From Pseudooceanicola antarcticus (GTDB taxonomy: Bacteria; Pseudomonadota; Alphaproteobacteria; Rhodobacterales; Rhodobacteraceae): DNA of 64,000 nucleotides. Positions within the stretch are counted from its first letter, which is position 1; every line of letters starts with the position of its first letter. The notes beneath the pieces were generated by a model. It was given only the letters and a program-made list of their open reading frames with translations, had not been told where the DNA came from and did not search any database. The position numbers and the translations under genes were made by a program. The stretch spans positions 558,001 through 622,000 of the forward strand of contig NZ_OBEA01000001.1 of assembly GCF_900215355.1 (NCBI RefSeq). Direction: 5' to 3'. Positions 49,831-58,971 of this stretch are shown piece by piece.

Positions 49831-50715
49831 TTACCCCATGCGCTCCGAGGCGTAGGAGCCGGGCGAGGCCGGGAAGACCACAGTCTTGTTGCCGTTCAGG
49901 AAGACGCGGTGGTGGATATGCGCGTGGATCGCGCGGGCCAGCACCTGGCTTTCCACGTCACGGCCCAGCGACACGTAATCCGAGGGCGACTGGGCGTGGG
50001 TCACGCGCACGGTGTCCTGCTCGATGATCGGACCTTCGTCGAGATCGGCGGTCACGTAGTGCGAGGTCGCGCCAATCAGCTTCACGCCGCGCTCATACGC
50101 CTGCTTGTAGGGGTTGGCCCCCTTGAAGGAGGGCAGGAACGAGTGGTGGATGTTGATGATCCGGCCCGACATCTTCTGGCACATCTCGTCCGAGAGGATC
50201 TGCATGTAGCGCGCCAGCACGATCAGCTCGGCGCCGGTGTCGCGCACCACGTCCATGATCGCGGACTCGGCCTCGGGCTTGTTCTCTTTCGTGACCTTGA
50301 TGCAGTGGAAGGGGATGTCCTGGTTCACCACGACCTTCTGGTAATCCATGTGGTTCGAGATCACCGCCACCACGTCGATCGGCAGCGCCCCGATGCGGGC
50401 GCGGTAGAGCAGGTCGTTCAGGCAATGCCCGAAGCGCGAGACCATGATGATCACCTTCATCCGCTCGGAGGGATCGTGGAACTTCCACTCCATGTCGAAT
50501 TCACCCGCGACCTCACCGAAGCCGTCCCGCAGCTCGTCGATCCCCGCGCCCTCTTCGCTGACGAAGGTCACGCGGCTGAAGAAGCGCCCGGTGATCGTGT
50601 CGTCAAACTGCGCCAGGTCGGTGATGTTGCAGCCTTTCCCGGCCAGGTAGCCCGAGATCTTGGCGACGATGCCGCGCTGCGTCGCGCAGGTCACGGTGAG
50701 GGTATATTCGCTCAT
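49831..50715 (-). CDS. purU: PurU: formyltetrahydrofolate deformylase
   Basis: 294 residues. N-terminal ACT domain (1-80; LTVTCATQRGIVAKISGYL), C-terminal formyltransferase domain with the catalytic Asn-His (INIHHSFLPSFKGANPY, N188 and H190) and Asp in VTADLDEGPII. It hydrolyses 10-formyl-H4folate to formate and H4folate. Placed beside folD and the mgd/mgs genes, it completes disposal of the C1 unit released by N-methylglutamate oxidation. It follows folD with a 48-base gap holding a GC hairpin. Confidence 0.96.
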   Translation of the reverse strand: MSEYTLTVTCATQRGIVAKISGYLAGKGCNITDLAQFDDTITGRFFSRVTFVSEEGAGIDELRDGFGEVAGEFDMEWKFHDPSERMKVIIMVSRFGHCLNDLLYRARIGALPIDVVAVISNHMDYQKVVVNQDIPFHCIKVTKENKPEAESAIMDVVRDTGAELIVLARYMQILSDEMCQKMSGRIINIHHSFLPSFKGANPYKQAYERGVKLIGATSHYVTADLDEGPIIEQDTVRVTHAQSPSDYVSLGRDVESQVLARAIHAHIHHRVFLNGNKTVVFPASPGSYASERMG

Positions 50716-50736
50716 GGGTTGATCCTTGTTGGAAGC

Positions 50737-50755
50737 GGGCCCCTTTGCGGGGCCC
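50737..50755 (-). terminator. Hairpin between folD and purU
   Basis: GGGCCCC and GGGGCCC arms with loop TTTGC, eight bases after the folD stop. On the coding (minus) strand no T-run follows, so it probably attenuates or stabilises the folD message rather than ending transcription. Confidence 0.45.
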
Positions 50756-50763
50756 TTTATGGC

Positions 50764-51666
50764 TCAGGCCGTCAGGCCCTCGGGTTCAGGCAGCCCGGCG
50801 GCGCGGGCGCAGGCGGTCAGGGTGTTGGCCAGCAGGCAGGCGATGGTCATCGGGCCGACACCGCCGGGCACGGGGGTGATCGCGCCGGCCACGGCGGCGG
50901 CGCTGTCGAACTCCACGTCGCCGACCAGGCGGGTCTTGCCCTCGCCCTTCTCGGGCGCGGGAATGCGGTTGATGCCCACGTCGATCACCGTTGCGCCGGG
51001 CTTGACCCAGTCACCGGGGATCATCTGCGGACGGCCGACGGCGGCCACCAGGATATCTGCGCCGCGGCAGACCTCGGCCAGGTCCTTGGTGCGGCTGTGG
51101 GCAATGGTCACCGTGCAGCTGTCGCGCAGCAGCAGCTGTGCCATCGGCTTGCCGACGATGTTTGAGCGGCCCACCACCACGGCGTTCAGTCCCGAGAGCG
51201 AGCCATGGTGATCGCGCAGCATCATCAGGCAGCCAAGCGGGGTGCAGGGCACCAGCGCCTTCTGCCCGGTCGCCAGCAGGCCTACGTTCGAGATGTGGAA
51301 ACCGTCCACGTCCTTGGCAGGGTCGATGGCGGCCAGCACCTTGGCCTCGTCGATGTGATCGGGCAGGGGCAGCTGCACCAGGATGCCGTGGACGGCGGGA
51401 TCGGCGTTGAGCTTTTCGACCAGCGCCAGCAGCTCGGCCTCGGGGGTCGAGGCGTCCAGCTTGTGCTCGAAGGAGTTCATGCCGGCTTCGATGGTCTGCT
51501 TGCCCTTGTTGCGGACATAGACCTGAGAGGCAGGGTCCTCGCCGACCAGCACCACCGCCAGGCCGGGGGTCAGCCCGTGCCGGGCCTTGAGCTGGGCAAC
51601 TTGTTCGGCCACGCGGCCCCGCACGTCGGCAGCGAAGGCCTTGCCATCAATGATCTTAGCACTCAT
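50764..51666 (-). CDS. folD: FolD: methylenetetrahydrofolate dehydrogenase/cyclohydrolase
   Basis: 300 residues from the ATG at 51666; longer in-frame sequence upstream is not FolD-like. Y50 and K54 (YVRNKGKQ) are the cyclohydrolase catalytic pair; [36 protein letters not shown] and [14 protein letters not shown] are the usual blocks. It oxidises 5,10-methylene-H4folate to 10-formyl-H4folate, feeding PurU. In this position it appears dedicated to C1 units from the Mgd complex; a housekeeping folD may exist elsewhere. Confidence 0.96.
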   Translation of the reverse strand: MSAKIIDGKAFAADVRGRVAEQVAQLKARHGLTPGLAVVLVGEDPASQVYVRNKGKQTIEAGMNSFEHKLDASTPEAELLALVEKLNADPAVHGILVQLPLPDHIDEAKVLAAIDPAKDVDGFHISNVGLLATGQKALVPCTPLGCLMMLRDHHGSLSGLNAVVVGRSNIVGKPMAQLLLRDSCTVTIAHSRTKDLAEVCRGADILVAAVGRPQMIPGDWVKPGATVIDVGINRIPAPEKGEGKTRLVGDVEFDSAAAVAGAITPVPGGVGPMTIACLLANTLTACARAAGLPEPEGLTA

Positions 51667-52126
51667 CCGTTCAGGCTCCTGTTGTGTCCGCCACCTGGGT
51701 GGCACGGGATGGTCCTCGCCGTACCGGAAGTTCTGGAGAAGAAACAGCCATCCGCAGCGCCGAGGGCGACACTTCCGCGCGAAAAGACGGCGAAATGCGG
51801 TCGCTTGTTTCCTTTCGGGAACGCGCGGGGCCAAAAGCGAACGCCACGGGGCGTACAGGGCCAGGCTGCAGGGGCTGCCAGCAAGTTAGTCCTCCTCGGG
51901 CGCGCGGGGCGCCCTCTCCTCTCCGACGGAATGTATACACAGACTCGGATGCGGAGGTCACGCATTTTTCGGCGTGAACTGCGGGAAAGCGCGCAGAGAG
52001 GCATCAGGCGTTGGAAAAGGGTGGGATATCTCCCGCCCTATGCCAGCCTCTGTCGGAGGAGTGAGGTGGGAAGTAGCCCACCCTCACCCCGGACTTTCGT
52101 CAAAATGTATGCAAAAGGCCCCTGTC
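51667..52126. other. 460-base gap upstream of folD
   Basis: No convincing gene; the short open frames here have no recognisable domain. It contains one dispersed repeat copy (AGGGTGGGA-TATC-TCCCGCCCTA, 52018-52040), a neighbouring GGTGGG/CCCACC hairpin (about 52062-52085), and an A/T-richer stretch (51900-51970). These hairpins would end the CoA-transferase transcript, and the folD promoter should lie nearer 51667-51900. I looked for a riboswitch-like fold and did not find one I could defend. Confidence 0.5.
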
Positions 52127-53278
52127 TCAGCTTTCGCCAGAGCGGAAGGTCCAGCCGCCGACCCCAAGCGCCGGGGCGGCCTTCTCTGTCACCAGCGGCG
52201 AGCGCGAGAACTTCAGCGGGCTGCGCAGCCCGGCGATTCCCTCGGGCGCGATCTGCATGCCGCGGGCGGTGATCTGCGGATCGGCCAGCGCTTCGGCCAC
52301 GGTGTTGATCGGCCCGCCGGGCACGCCCGAAGCCTCCATGGCCGCGATCAGCTCGGCCTTGGGCCGGGCGCCGGTCTTCTCCGAGATCAGCGCGGCCAGC
52401 CTGTCGCGGTTCTGCACACGAGCCGGGTTTGTTGCAAAGGCGGGATCATCGGCCAGCGGCAGCTCGAGGATGGCGCAAAGCGCGCGGAACTGGCGGTCAT
52501 TGCCGCAGGCGACGATGAAATGCCCGTCGGCGGCCGGAAAGACCTGGTAGGGCACGATCGAGGGGTGGGCATTGCCGAGACGGGTCGGGTTGGTGCCGCC
52601 CAGAAGCTGGTTCATCGCCTGGTTGGCCAGCACGCCGACGCCGCTGTCCAGCAGGCTCAGGTCCACCTGCTGGCCCAGGCCCGAGCGCGCCCGTTCGGCC
52701 AGCGCCGCCTGCACGCCGATGACCCCGTAGAGCCCGGTGAAGATGTCGATCCAGGCGACGCCGATCTTCTGCGGCTCGCCATCGGGATCGCCGGTCAGGT
52801 CCATGATGCCGCTCATGCCCTGGATCAGGAAGTCATAACCCGGCTGGCTGGCGCGTGGTCCGTCCTGGCCGAAGCCGGTGACACTGGCATAGATCAGCCG
52901 CGGGTTGGCCTCTTTCAGGCTCTCGTAGTCCAGGCCGAATTTCTTCAGCCCGCCGACCTTGAAGTTCTCGAGCAGCACATCGGCCTCGCCGATCAGCGCC
53001 TTCAGCTTCGCCAGGTCGCCCGCGTCCGAGAAATCGCAGGTGACAGAGGTCTTGCCCCGGTTGGCGGCGTGGAAGTAGGCGGCGACCTCTTCCTCTCCGC
53101 CCTGCCCGTCGGGACGGGTGATGAAGGGAGGTCCCCAGCGACGGGTGTCATCGCCCTCGGGGCTTTCCACCTTGATCACCTCGGCGCCCAGGTCGGCCAG
53201 GCTCTGGCCGATCCAGGGGCCCGCCAGGATGCGTGCCAGCTCGACCACCTTCAGACCCTTCAGCGGAGCCTCTGCCAT
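52127..53278 (-). CDS. CaiB/BaiF-type (family III) CoA-transferase
   Basis: 383 residues from the ATG at 53278 (GAGGGA upstream). N-terminal KVVELARILAGPWIGQSLADLGAEVIKVE and NFKVGGLKKFGLDYESL are family hallmarks; the nucleophilic Asp is probably D178 (AWIDIFTG). It would move CoA between carboxylic acids. It diverges from the Ldh-family dehydrogenase gene (212-base gap). Since that gene and the next lead into aromatic catabolism, it may activate a C4-C6 dicarboxylic acid, but the substrate is unknown. Confidence 0.9.
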   Translation of the reverse strand: MAEAPLKGLKVVELARILAGPWIGQSLADLGAEVIKVESPEGDDTRRWGPPFITRPDGQGGEEEVAAYFHAANRGKTSVTCDFSDAGDLAKLKALIGEADVLLENFKVGGLKKFGLDYESLKEANPRLIYASVTGFGQDGPRASQPGYDFLIQGMSGIMDLTGDPDGEPQKIGVAWIDIFTGLYGVIGVQAALAERARSGLGQQVDLSLLDSGVGVLANQAMNQLLGGTNPTRLGNAHPSIVPYQVFPAADGHFIVACGNDRQFRALCAILELPLADDPAFATNPARVQNRDRLAALISEKTGARPKAELIAAMEASGVPGGPINTVAEALADPQITARGMQIAPEGIAGLRSPLKFSRSPLVTEKAAPALGVGGWTFRSGES

Positions 53279-53490
53279 GTCATTCCCTCGTCTCATGTTC
53301 CGCCCCTTCCTAGCGGGCCAAGGGGCCGATTTGAAACGAGTTCCGCTCATGGCTTCATGCGTGGGGCGCATGAAGCGGCGCGCAGCCGCGCAAAGCGGCG
53401 GCAGCAGGGGGCAGGGGCCCCGTGCCGCCTTGACCTTCCTGTCCGGCTCTGTCCCTTTGCTGGCAAAAGACACTCTCCCCCGGACAGATC

Positions 53491-54492
53491 ATGCAGACCC
53501 AGACCCTTTCCGTCGCCGACGCCCGCTCTCTTGTCACCGATACGCTGATCCGCTGCGGCACCATGCCCGGCAATGCGGCCTCTGTCGCCGAGGCCCTGGT
53601 CGGGGCCGAGCTGACCGGCCAGTACGGCCACGGGCTGCGCCGCCTGCCGATCTACGCGGCCCATGCGCTTTCCGGCCGGGTCGACGGCCAGGCCACCCCG
53701 CGCGCCGAGCGCACCCGTCCCGGCACCCTGCTGATCGACGCGATGAACGGTTTCGCCTATCCGGCGCTGGACCTGGCGCTGGAAGAGCTGCCGAAGATGG
53801 CCCGCGAGAACGGCATCGCCATGGCCGGCATCGGGCGCTCGCACCATTGCGGTGTTGCCGGCCTGCCGGTCGAGGCGCTGGCGAAGCAGGGCTGCATCGG
53901 CATCTTCATGGCCAATGCCCCCGCTGCCATGGCGCCCTGGGGGGGCCGCAAGCCGCTCTTCGGCACCGATCCCGTCGCCTTCGCCGCCCCGCTCGGCGAC
54001 GCGGAGCCGGTGGTCGTCGATATCTCGCTGTCGAAGGTCGCCAAGGGCAAGATCATGGCCGCCGTCCAGCGCGGAGAGGACATCCCCGAGGGCTGGGCGC
54101 TGGACGCCCAGGGCAACCCCACCACCGACGCCAGGGCCGCGATGCAGGGCACCATGGTCCCGATGGGAGAGGCGAAGGGCACCGCCCTGGCGATCATGGT
54201 CGAGATGCTCTGTGCCGGCCTCACCGGGGCGCATTTCGCCTACGAGGCCCCCAGCTTCTTCGATCTCGAGGGCGCGCCACTCAATATCGGCCAGTCGATC
54301 CTGGCCATCGACGCCAGTGCCATGTCACCCGATGCCATCACCCGCTTCGCCACGCTGGCCGGCCAGATCGAGGGGATGGAGGGTGCCCGCCTGCCCGGCC
54401 GCCGCCGCCAGAAGATCCGGGAAGAGCTGACCCGCGAGGGCATCACCGTCGACGACAAACTGCTGGCCGAGATCGACGCCATCGGGCGCTAG
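53491..54492 (+). CDS. Ldh-family (malate/L-lactate dehydrogenase-like) oxidoreductase
   Basis: 333 residues of the NAD(P)-dependent family that includes ComC, AllD, YbiC and DpkA, not the classical Rossmann LDHs. H48 in GQYGHGLRRLP and the catalytic GRSHHCGVAG (H118/H119) are present, with FGTDPVAFAAP and AAVQRGEDIPEGWALD. It reduces a 2-keto acid or oxidises a 2-hydroxy acid, possibly a keto acid from ring cleavage. Its stop overlaps the convergent TSUP gene stop. Confidence 0.88.
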   Translation: MQTQTLSVADARSLVTDTLIRCGTMPGNAASVAEALVGAELTGQYGHGLRRLPIYAAHALSGRVDGQATPRAERTRPGTLLIDAMNGFAYPALDLALEELPKMARENGIAMAGIGRSHHCGVAGLPVEALAKQGCIGIFMANAPAAMAPWGGRKPLFGTDPVAFAAPLGDAEPVVVDISLSKVAKGKIMAAVQRGEDIPEGWALDAQGNPTTDARAAMQGTMVPMGEAKGTALAIMVEMLCAGLTGAHFAYEAPSFFDLEGAPLNIGQSILAIDASAMSPDAITRFATLAGQIEGMEGARLPGRRRQKIREELTREGITVDDKLLAEIDAIGR

Positions 54493-55256
54493 AAGAAGGT
54501 CAGGGCTCCGGTCACGATCAGCCTGAGCGAGATCAGCACCAGCAGGATGTCCAGCGCCCGCTTGAAGCCGCGGTCGCTGAAGCGGGTCAGCACCTGCTTG
54601 CCCAGAAGCGTGCCGAGGAAGCCCATGGCGATCATCGCCGCGATGAACAGCGCCCAGGGGCCGAAGGCGAAGCCGAGGGCGGCGAACATCCCGGTCTTCA
54701 GCAGGTGCTGCACGGTCATCAGCACGGCATTGGTGGCCACGTGCTCCTGCCGGGGCAGGGCGAGCGAGCGGGTGTAGCTGGCCACGAAGGGCCCGGTGGC
54801 ACCGAAGAACATGGTCAGCACCGACGAGACCAGCCCGGTCGGCAGCGCCGCGCGGGCAAGCCAGGCGGGCGGCTTGCGGAACACCGACCAGAGCACGAAG
54901 GTGCCGACGGCGATCTTCACCAGCCCCGGTGGCAGCTGCACGGCGACCGAGCCCCCGATGGCGACGCCCACGAGGCTGCCTGCCAGGAAGGCGCCGACGG
55001 GTTTCCAGTGGACCCGTCCCAGCAGCACGGCGGCGCGGAAGAAGTTCGACCCCAGCTGGATGACCCCATGCACCGGGATCAGCGCGGCGGCGGGCATGAA
55101 GCTGGCCAGCACCGCCAGCAACAGCACCCCGCCGCCCAGCCCGAGGCTGGCGGTGATGAAGCTGCCCAGCAGGCTCATCGCCAGCAGCAGCGCGCCCGCG
55201 CCGGGAGACAGCCCGTTCAGGGCCCCGTTCTGGATGAAGTCGAGAAATGCGTCCAT
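54489..55256 (-). CDS. TSUP (TauE/SafE) family permease
   Basis: 255 residues, about eight hydrophobic segments, with the paired TSUP motifs in the two halves (SFITASLGLGGGVLLLAVLA near 33 and a weaker counterpart, SSVLTMFFGATGPFVASYTR, near 145). Family members move sulfonates, sulfite or small organic anions. It lies 35 bases after the tautomerase gene in the aromatic operon, so it might export or import an organic acid of this pathway. Confidence 0.85.
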   Translation of the reverse strand: MDAFLDFIQNGALNGLSPGAGALLLAMSLLGSFITASLGLGGGVLLLAVLASFMPAAALIPVHGVIQLGSNFFRAAVLLGRVHWKPVGAFLAGSLVGVAIGGSVAVQLPPGLVKIAVGTFVLWSVFRKPPAWLARAALPTGLVSSVLTMFFGATGPFVASYTRSLALPRQEHVATNAVLMTVQHLLKTGMFAALGFAFGPWALFIAAMIAMGFLGTLLGKQVLTRFSDRGFKRALDILLVLISLRLIVTGALTFF

Positions 55257-55291
55257 GCCGCCTTATGCGCCGGGCCTTGGCGCGGCGCAAT

Positions 55292-56353
55292 TCACGGAAA
55301 GACGCGCCCGTCGAAAAGCTTGCGCGCGGTGCGGATCGTCCCGGCGCCGGTGATCTCGCCCGCCTCCGTCTCGATCACCACTTCGGCGGCGCCGGTCGGA
55401 TGCTCGATGGCAAAGCGCCCGTCTTCGGGCAGCACCGCCAGCTTCGCGGCAGGAGAGCCCTCGACCAGGCAGGCCGAGGCCACGGTGACGGCGGCAAAGA
55501 CCCCGATGGAAGCATGGCAGCGATGCGGGATGAAGCTGCGGGTGTTGATCGCGCCACCGGCCAGAGGCGCTGAAACCAGCGTCATCTTCGGCACCGACTT
55601 CTCGGCGACATCCCCAAGGTTCATCAGCGGCCCGGCCTTGAGCCGGATCGCCTCGATCCGCTCCTTCAGGGCGCTGTTCGCCTCAAGATCTTCGCGGCTT
55701 TCCCGGCCGGTCAGGCCGAAATCCGAAGCGGCCATGATCACGCAGGGCATGCCGTTGTCGATCAGGGTGCATTCCACGCCGTCGATCACGTCGACGCCCC
55801 GTCCGGTCGGCAGCATCACGCCCCCGCCGGTCATCGAGCCCGCAATCCCGGTGAACATCAGCGGGATCGGCGCATGGGTGCCGGGCACACCGTCGATCGC
55901 GGCATCGCCCCGGTAGCTCACCCGTCCGCCCGGTGTCCGCACCCTGGCCACGGCCACCTCTCCGGTGTTCAGCATGTGGATGCGCACGCGGGTCTCCTCG
56001 CCCGAGGCCGCGACCAGCCCGCGCTCGATGGCGGCCGGGCCGACCCCAGCCAGGATATTGCCGCAGCCCTGGGCATCGGTGACGATGGGCTGATCGACGA
56101 AGACCTGCAGGAAGAGGTAATCCACATCCGCATCCGCGCGCGAGGACGGCGACAGAACCGCGACCTTCGAGCACAGCGGATCCGCTCCGCCGATCCCGTC
56201 GATCTGCCGTGCATCGGGTGAGCCCATCACCCGCAGCAGCAGTTCATCCCGCTCCGCCACATCGGCAGGCAGATCCGAGGCCAGGAAATAGGCCCCCTTC
56301 GAGGTCCCGCCCCGCATCCACAGGCAGGGAATGCCATCGGCCTCATAGCTCAT
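55292..56353 (-). CDS. galD: 4-oxalomesaconate tautomerase (PrpF-like fold)
   Basis: 353 residues of the PrpF/LigU/GalD family: CLWMRGGTSKGAYFLASDLP (8-27), GIGGADPLCSKVAV, TDAQGCGNILAGVGPAAIE and NTGEVAVARV, the diaminopimelate-epimerase-like fold used for keto-enol or double-bond isomerisation. Placed between the ring-cleavage aldolase and TSUP, it fits tautomerisation of 4-oxalomesaconate in protocatechuate/gallate catabolism. PrpF (aconitate isomerase) is the alternative, less likely here because no methylcitrate genes occur. Confidence 0.85.
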   Translation of the reverse strand: MSYEADGIPCLWMRGGTSKGAYFLASDLPADVAERDELLLRVMGSPDARQIDGIGGADPLCSKVAVLSPSSRADADVDYLFLQVFVDQPIVTDAQGCGNILAGVGPAAIERGLVAASGEETRVRIHMLNTGEVAVARVRTPGGRVSYRGDAAIDGVPGTHAPIPLMFTGIAGSMTGGGVMLPTGRGVDVIDGVECTLIDNGMPCVIMAASDFGLTGRESREDLEANSALKERIEAIRLKAGPLMNLGDVAEKSVPKMTLVSAPLAGGAINTRSFIPHRCHASIGVFAAVTVASACLVEGSPAAKLAVLPEDGRFAIEHPTGAAEVVIETEAGEITGAGTIRTARKLFDGRVFP

Positions 56354-56396
56354 CGCAAAACTCCCATCACCAGGCTGAAAATACTCCGGGGGTGAA

Positions 56397-56469
56397 TTGA
56401 GCCCGGCACGGGCTCAAGAGGGGGCAGCGCCCCCTCCCCCCGTCTACGTGCCGCCTTCCGACAGGAAGG
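56397..56469 (-). terminator. Triple hairpin between the CHA aldolase and tautomerase genes
   Basis: Three perfect stems in 73 bases: TTGAGCCCG-GCA-CGGGCTCAA (56397-56417), GAGGGGGC-AGC-GCCCCCTC (56418-56436) and CCTTCC-GACA-GGAAGG (56454-56469). They follow the aldolase stop (56480) directly. They should end or strongly attenuate transcription, so the tautomerase-TSUP pair may need its own promoter in the remaining 40 bases (56354-56396). Confidence 0.7.
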
Positions 56470-56479
56470 CGATCCCCGG

Positions 56480-57151
56480 TCAGATATACTTCAGACCCTT
56501 GGCCTCGAGACGCGGCCGCATGTCGTAGATGTCGAGCCCCAGCTCGCCGGCGGCCAGCCGCACCCGCTTGGCCTCTTCGGCCTCCAGCCGCTTGCGCGTG
56601 GCCGCCAGCACGGTCTCGGCATCCTCGCGGCGCACGACGCAGACACCGTCGTCATCGGCCACCACGATATCGCCGGCGCGGATGGTCTGACCGGCGCAGA
56701 CGATATCCACGTTCACCGATCCCAGCGTCTCTTTCACCGTTCCTTGCGAGGACACGGCCTTGGACCAGACGGGGAAGTTCATCTCGCGCAGGTCGGCGGT
56801 GTCGCGCACTCCGGCGTCGATGATCAGCCCCCGGCAGCCCCGCGCCTGGGCAGAGGTCGCCAGAAGGTCGCCGAAATAGCCGTTGTCGCAGGGCGAGGTC
56901 GGCGCCAGCACCAGCAGGTCGCCCTCCTTCAGCTGCTCGATCGCCACGTGCAGCATCCAGTTGTCACCGGGCGGGGCCGAAATCGTCACGGCGGAACCGG
57001 CGACCTTCACCCCCTGCTGGATCGGGCGCATGTAGGCGGCGAGACAGCCGGTGCGCCCGGCGGCCTCATGCACGGTGGCCACGCCCGCGGCTCCCAGTTC
57101 GTCGATGATCGCCTGATCGGCGCGTGCAATGTTCTGAACGACGACACCCAT
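56480..57151 (-). CDS. ligK: 4-carboxy-4-hydroxy-2-oxoadipate aldolase (RraA-like)
   Basis: 223 residues of the HMG/CHA aldolase family with the RraA-like fold: [65 protein letters not shown] (in pieces) and [15 protein letters not shown]. The metal/pyruvate-binding Arg and Asp are in DAGVRD. It cleaves CHA to pyruvate and oxaloacetate, the last step of protocatechuate 4,5-cleavage, and may decarboxylate oxaloacetate. Three bases separate it from the extradiol dioxygenase gene. Confidence 0.9.
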   Translation of the reverse strand: MGVVVQNIARADQAIIDELGAAGVATVHEAAGRTGCLAAYMRPIQQGVKVAGSAVTISAPPGDNWMLHVAIEQLKEGDLLVLAPTSPCDNGYFGDLLATSAQARGCRGLIIDAGVRDTADLREMNFPVWSKAVSSQGTVKETLGSVNVDIVCAGQTIRAGDIVVADDDGVCVVRREDAETVLAATRKRLEAEEAKRVRLAAGELGLDIYDMRPRLEAKGLKYI

Positions 57152-57154
57152 GGG

Positions 57155-58129
57155 TCAGTCCTCTTTCTTGACCGGCGGAGTGCCGTGTGTGTGGAAGGTC
57201 TCGATGGTCTTCAGGCCCCAGGCCTGGCCCTTCTTGCGGTCGGCCTCGGTCCAGACCACGGGCTCCCAGGAGGGATCGAGGATCAGCCGCGCGCCGGCAT
57301 TGGCCAGCTCGATGCGGTTGCCCGCGGGCTCCCAGGCATAGAGGAAGAACGAGCCCTGGATCGCGTGCTTGTGCGGCCCGGTCTCGATATGGACGCCGTT
57401 CTCAAGATAGATATCGGCGGCGCGCAGGATGTCTTCGCGGGTGTCGGTGGCGAAGGTGACATGGTGCAAACGACCATTGCCGCCGCCCCGCTCTTCGGAA
57501 CACACCAGATCATAGGTCTTGTTGTTGCAGGAGAACCAGCAGCCCCCCATGCGGCCATTGTCCAGCTGGATATACTCGGTCACGCGGGAGCCAAGGCAGG
57601 TGTCCACCCAGGTCTTGAAGGCCCGCACGTCCTCGCCCAGCAGGTTCACGTGGTCGATGCGGCGCGGGCTGATGCCGGTGTGGTGGTAGCGCGACGCGAG
57701 GTTCTTCAGCGCCGAGGCATCCTCGGGCGGGGCCTGGTATTTCACCGTGTCCCAATACAGCTCGAAGACATGGCCGAAGGGGTCTTCAAAGCGATAGGCG
57801 CGGCCGTGCGACAGGTCGCCGTCGACCCAGCCGTGCTTGATGTAATCGCTGGCCTCGATGGCCGCCACCCGCCGCTCCAGCGCTTCCGGAGAGGCAACCC
57901 GATAGCCCACGTGGGCGATGCCGGTGGTGTCGGACTTCGTCAGCTTGAGCGAGCAGAACTCGTAGTCCTCCCAGGCGCGCAGATAGGCGCTGTCGCCCTC
58001 CTGCGCCGAGAGCTTCAGCCCGAAGACGCGGGTGAAGAAGTCGAGGCTTTCCTCGAACTTGTCGGTCAGCACCTCCACGTGGCCCAGGTGGGCCAGGTCG
58101 GGCTGCGGCATGGTGGGTATCTGTGCCAT
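57155..58129 (-). CDS. Type I (VOC) extradiol ring-cleavage dioxygenase
   Basis: 324 residues from the ATG at 58129 (GGAGGA upstream). Two vicinal-oxygen-chelate modules: the N-terminal one (LGHVEVLTDKFEESLDFFTRV) and the catalytic one with metal ligands His in RIDHVNLLG, His in RLHHVTFATD and Glu in GNRIELAN. This resembles catechol 2,3-dioxygenases. It sits inside a protocatechuate/gallate cluster that also has the unrelated LigAB dioxygenase, so it must act on a different catechol. Which one cannot be read from sequence. Confidence 0.85.
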   Translation of the reverse strand: MAQIPTMPQPDLAHLGHVEVLTDKFEESLDFFTRVFGLKLSAQEGDSAYLRAWEDYEFCSLKLTKSDTTGIAHVGYRVASPEALERRVAAIEASDYIKHGWVDGDLSHGRAYRFEDPFGHVFELYWDTVKYQAPPEDASALKNLASRYHHTGISPRRIDHVNLLGEDVRAFKTWVDTCLGSRVTEYIQLDNGRMGGCWFSCNNKTYDLVCSEERGGGNGRLHHVTFATDTREDILRAADIYLENGVHIETGPHKHAIQGSFFLYAWEPAGNRIELANAGARLILDPSWEPVVWTEADRKKGQAWGLKTIETFHTHGTPPVKKED

Positions 58130-58143
58130 CGGGTCCTCCTCCC

Positions 58144-58875
58144 TCAAAGCTCGTCCACGGTGCGCGGGAAGATCGACTGGAAGCCTTCCGCGTAAAGGCA
58201 ATCGCGCCCGCCGGACATGCCGCCCGAGTTGCGCTTGAAGTGGTTGGCGCGCTGCTGTGCGACGCGGGTGTAGTAATCCCACAGGTGCACCTGGCCGTTC
58301 ATGCATTCCATGGCGGCGCGCTTCTTGTCCCAGACCGGGGTGATGTCGAGGAAGGTGTCGGGCTTCCAGCCCATCTGTTCGGTCTGATGCGGCTCGAAGA
58401 GATAAAGCTGCGGCGCGCCCAGCACCTTCTCACCGGGGTTATGGCCCCAGGCCTGGGCGATCATCCGGCATTCCAAGGCGATCTGGGTCATGTACATGTG
58501 GTCGGTGTTGTAGGGGTCATACTGGCTGTGGCTCAGCATGAACTTCGGCTGCACCTTGCGGATCAGGTCGACGAGGGCGAACTTGTCCTCCTTCTCCATG
58601 TGCAGCGGGTAGTCCCCCAGATCGAAGCATTCCAGGTGGGCGGCACCCAGGGCATCGGCGGCGGCCTCGGCCTCGGCGCGGCGGATCGCCTTCACCTCGT
58701 CCAGGCTCTTGCCCTCCTTCCACAGGCGGGCGCTTTCGCCGCGCTCCCCGAAGGACAGGCAGGCCACGGTCACGTCATAGCCCTTCTCGGCATGCAGCGC
58801 GATGGCGCCACCGCAGCGCCAGACGAAATCGGCGGCATGGGCGGAAATCACGAGAACGGTGGGTTTGTCGGACAT
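58144..58875 (-). CDS. galB: GalB-like 4-oxalomesaconate hydratase (PIG-L fold)
   Basis: 243 residues from the ATG at 58875 (GGAGGC upstream). The PIG-L/LmbE zinc motif is present as SAHAADFVWRCGG (H13, D16), with CLSFGERGESARLWKEGKS, LECFDLGDYPL, SHSQYDPYNTDH and LFEPHQTEQMGW. This closely matches the GalB type, a zinc enzyme that hydrates 4-oxalomesaconate to CHA and is unrelated to LigJ. Together with the tautomerase and the aldolase it makes a gal-type lower pathway. It is first in its operon and diverges from the LysR gene. Confidence 0.92.
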   Translation of the reverse strand: MSDKPTVLVISAHAADFVWRCGGAIALHAEKGYDVTVACLSFGERGESARLWKEGKSLDEVKAIRRAEAEAAADALGAAHLECFDLGDYPLHMEKEDKFALVDLIRKVQPKFMLSHSQYDPYNTDHMYMTQIALECRMIAQAWGHNPGEKVLGAPQLYLFEPHQTEQMGWKPDTFLDITPVWDKKRAAMECMNGQVHLWDYYTRVAQQRANHFKRNSGGMSGGRDCLYAEGFQSIFPRTVDEL

Positions 58876-58971
58876 GAGAGCCTCCTTCCGGGCGCCCCTC
58901 GGGGCACGATGGGGTTTGCGTGGACCATCGGGCAAATGCCCGGAAAAGCCAAATTTGAAGGCGGTGACAGG

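Noticed and set aside
51667-52126. Riboswitch or small gene upstream of folD
   Set aside because: I found no conserved riboswitch-like core and no frame with recognisable protein sequence; the short frames there overlap repeats.
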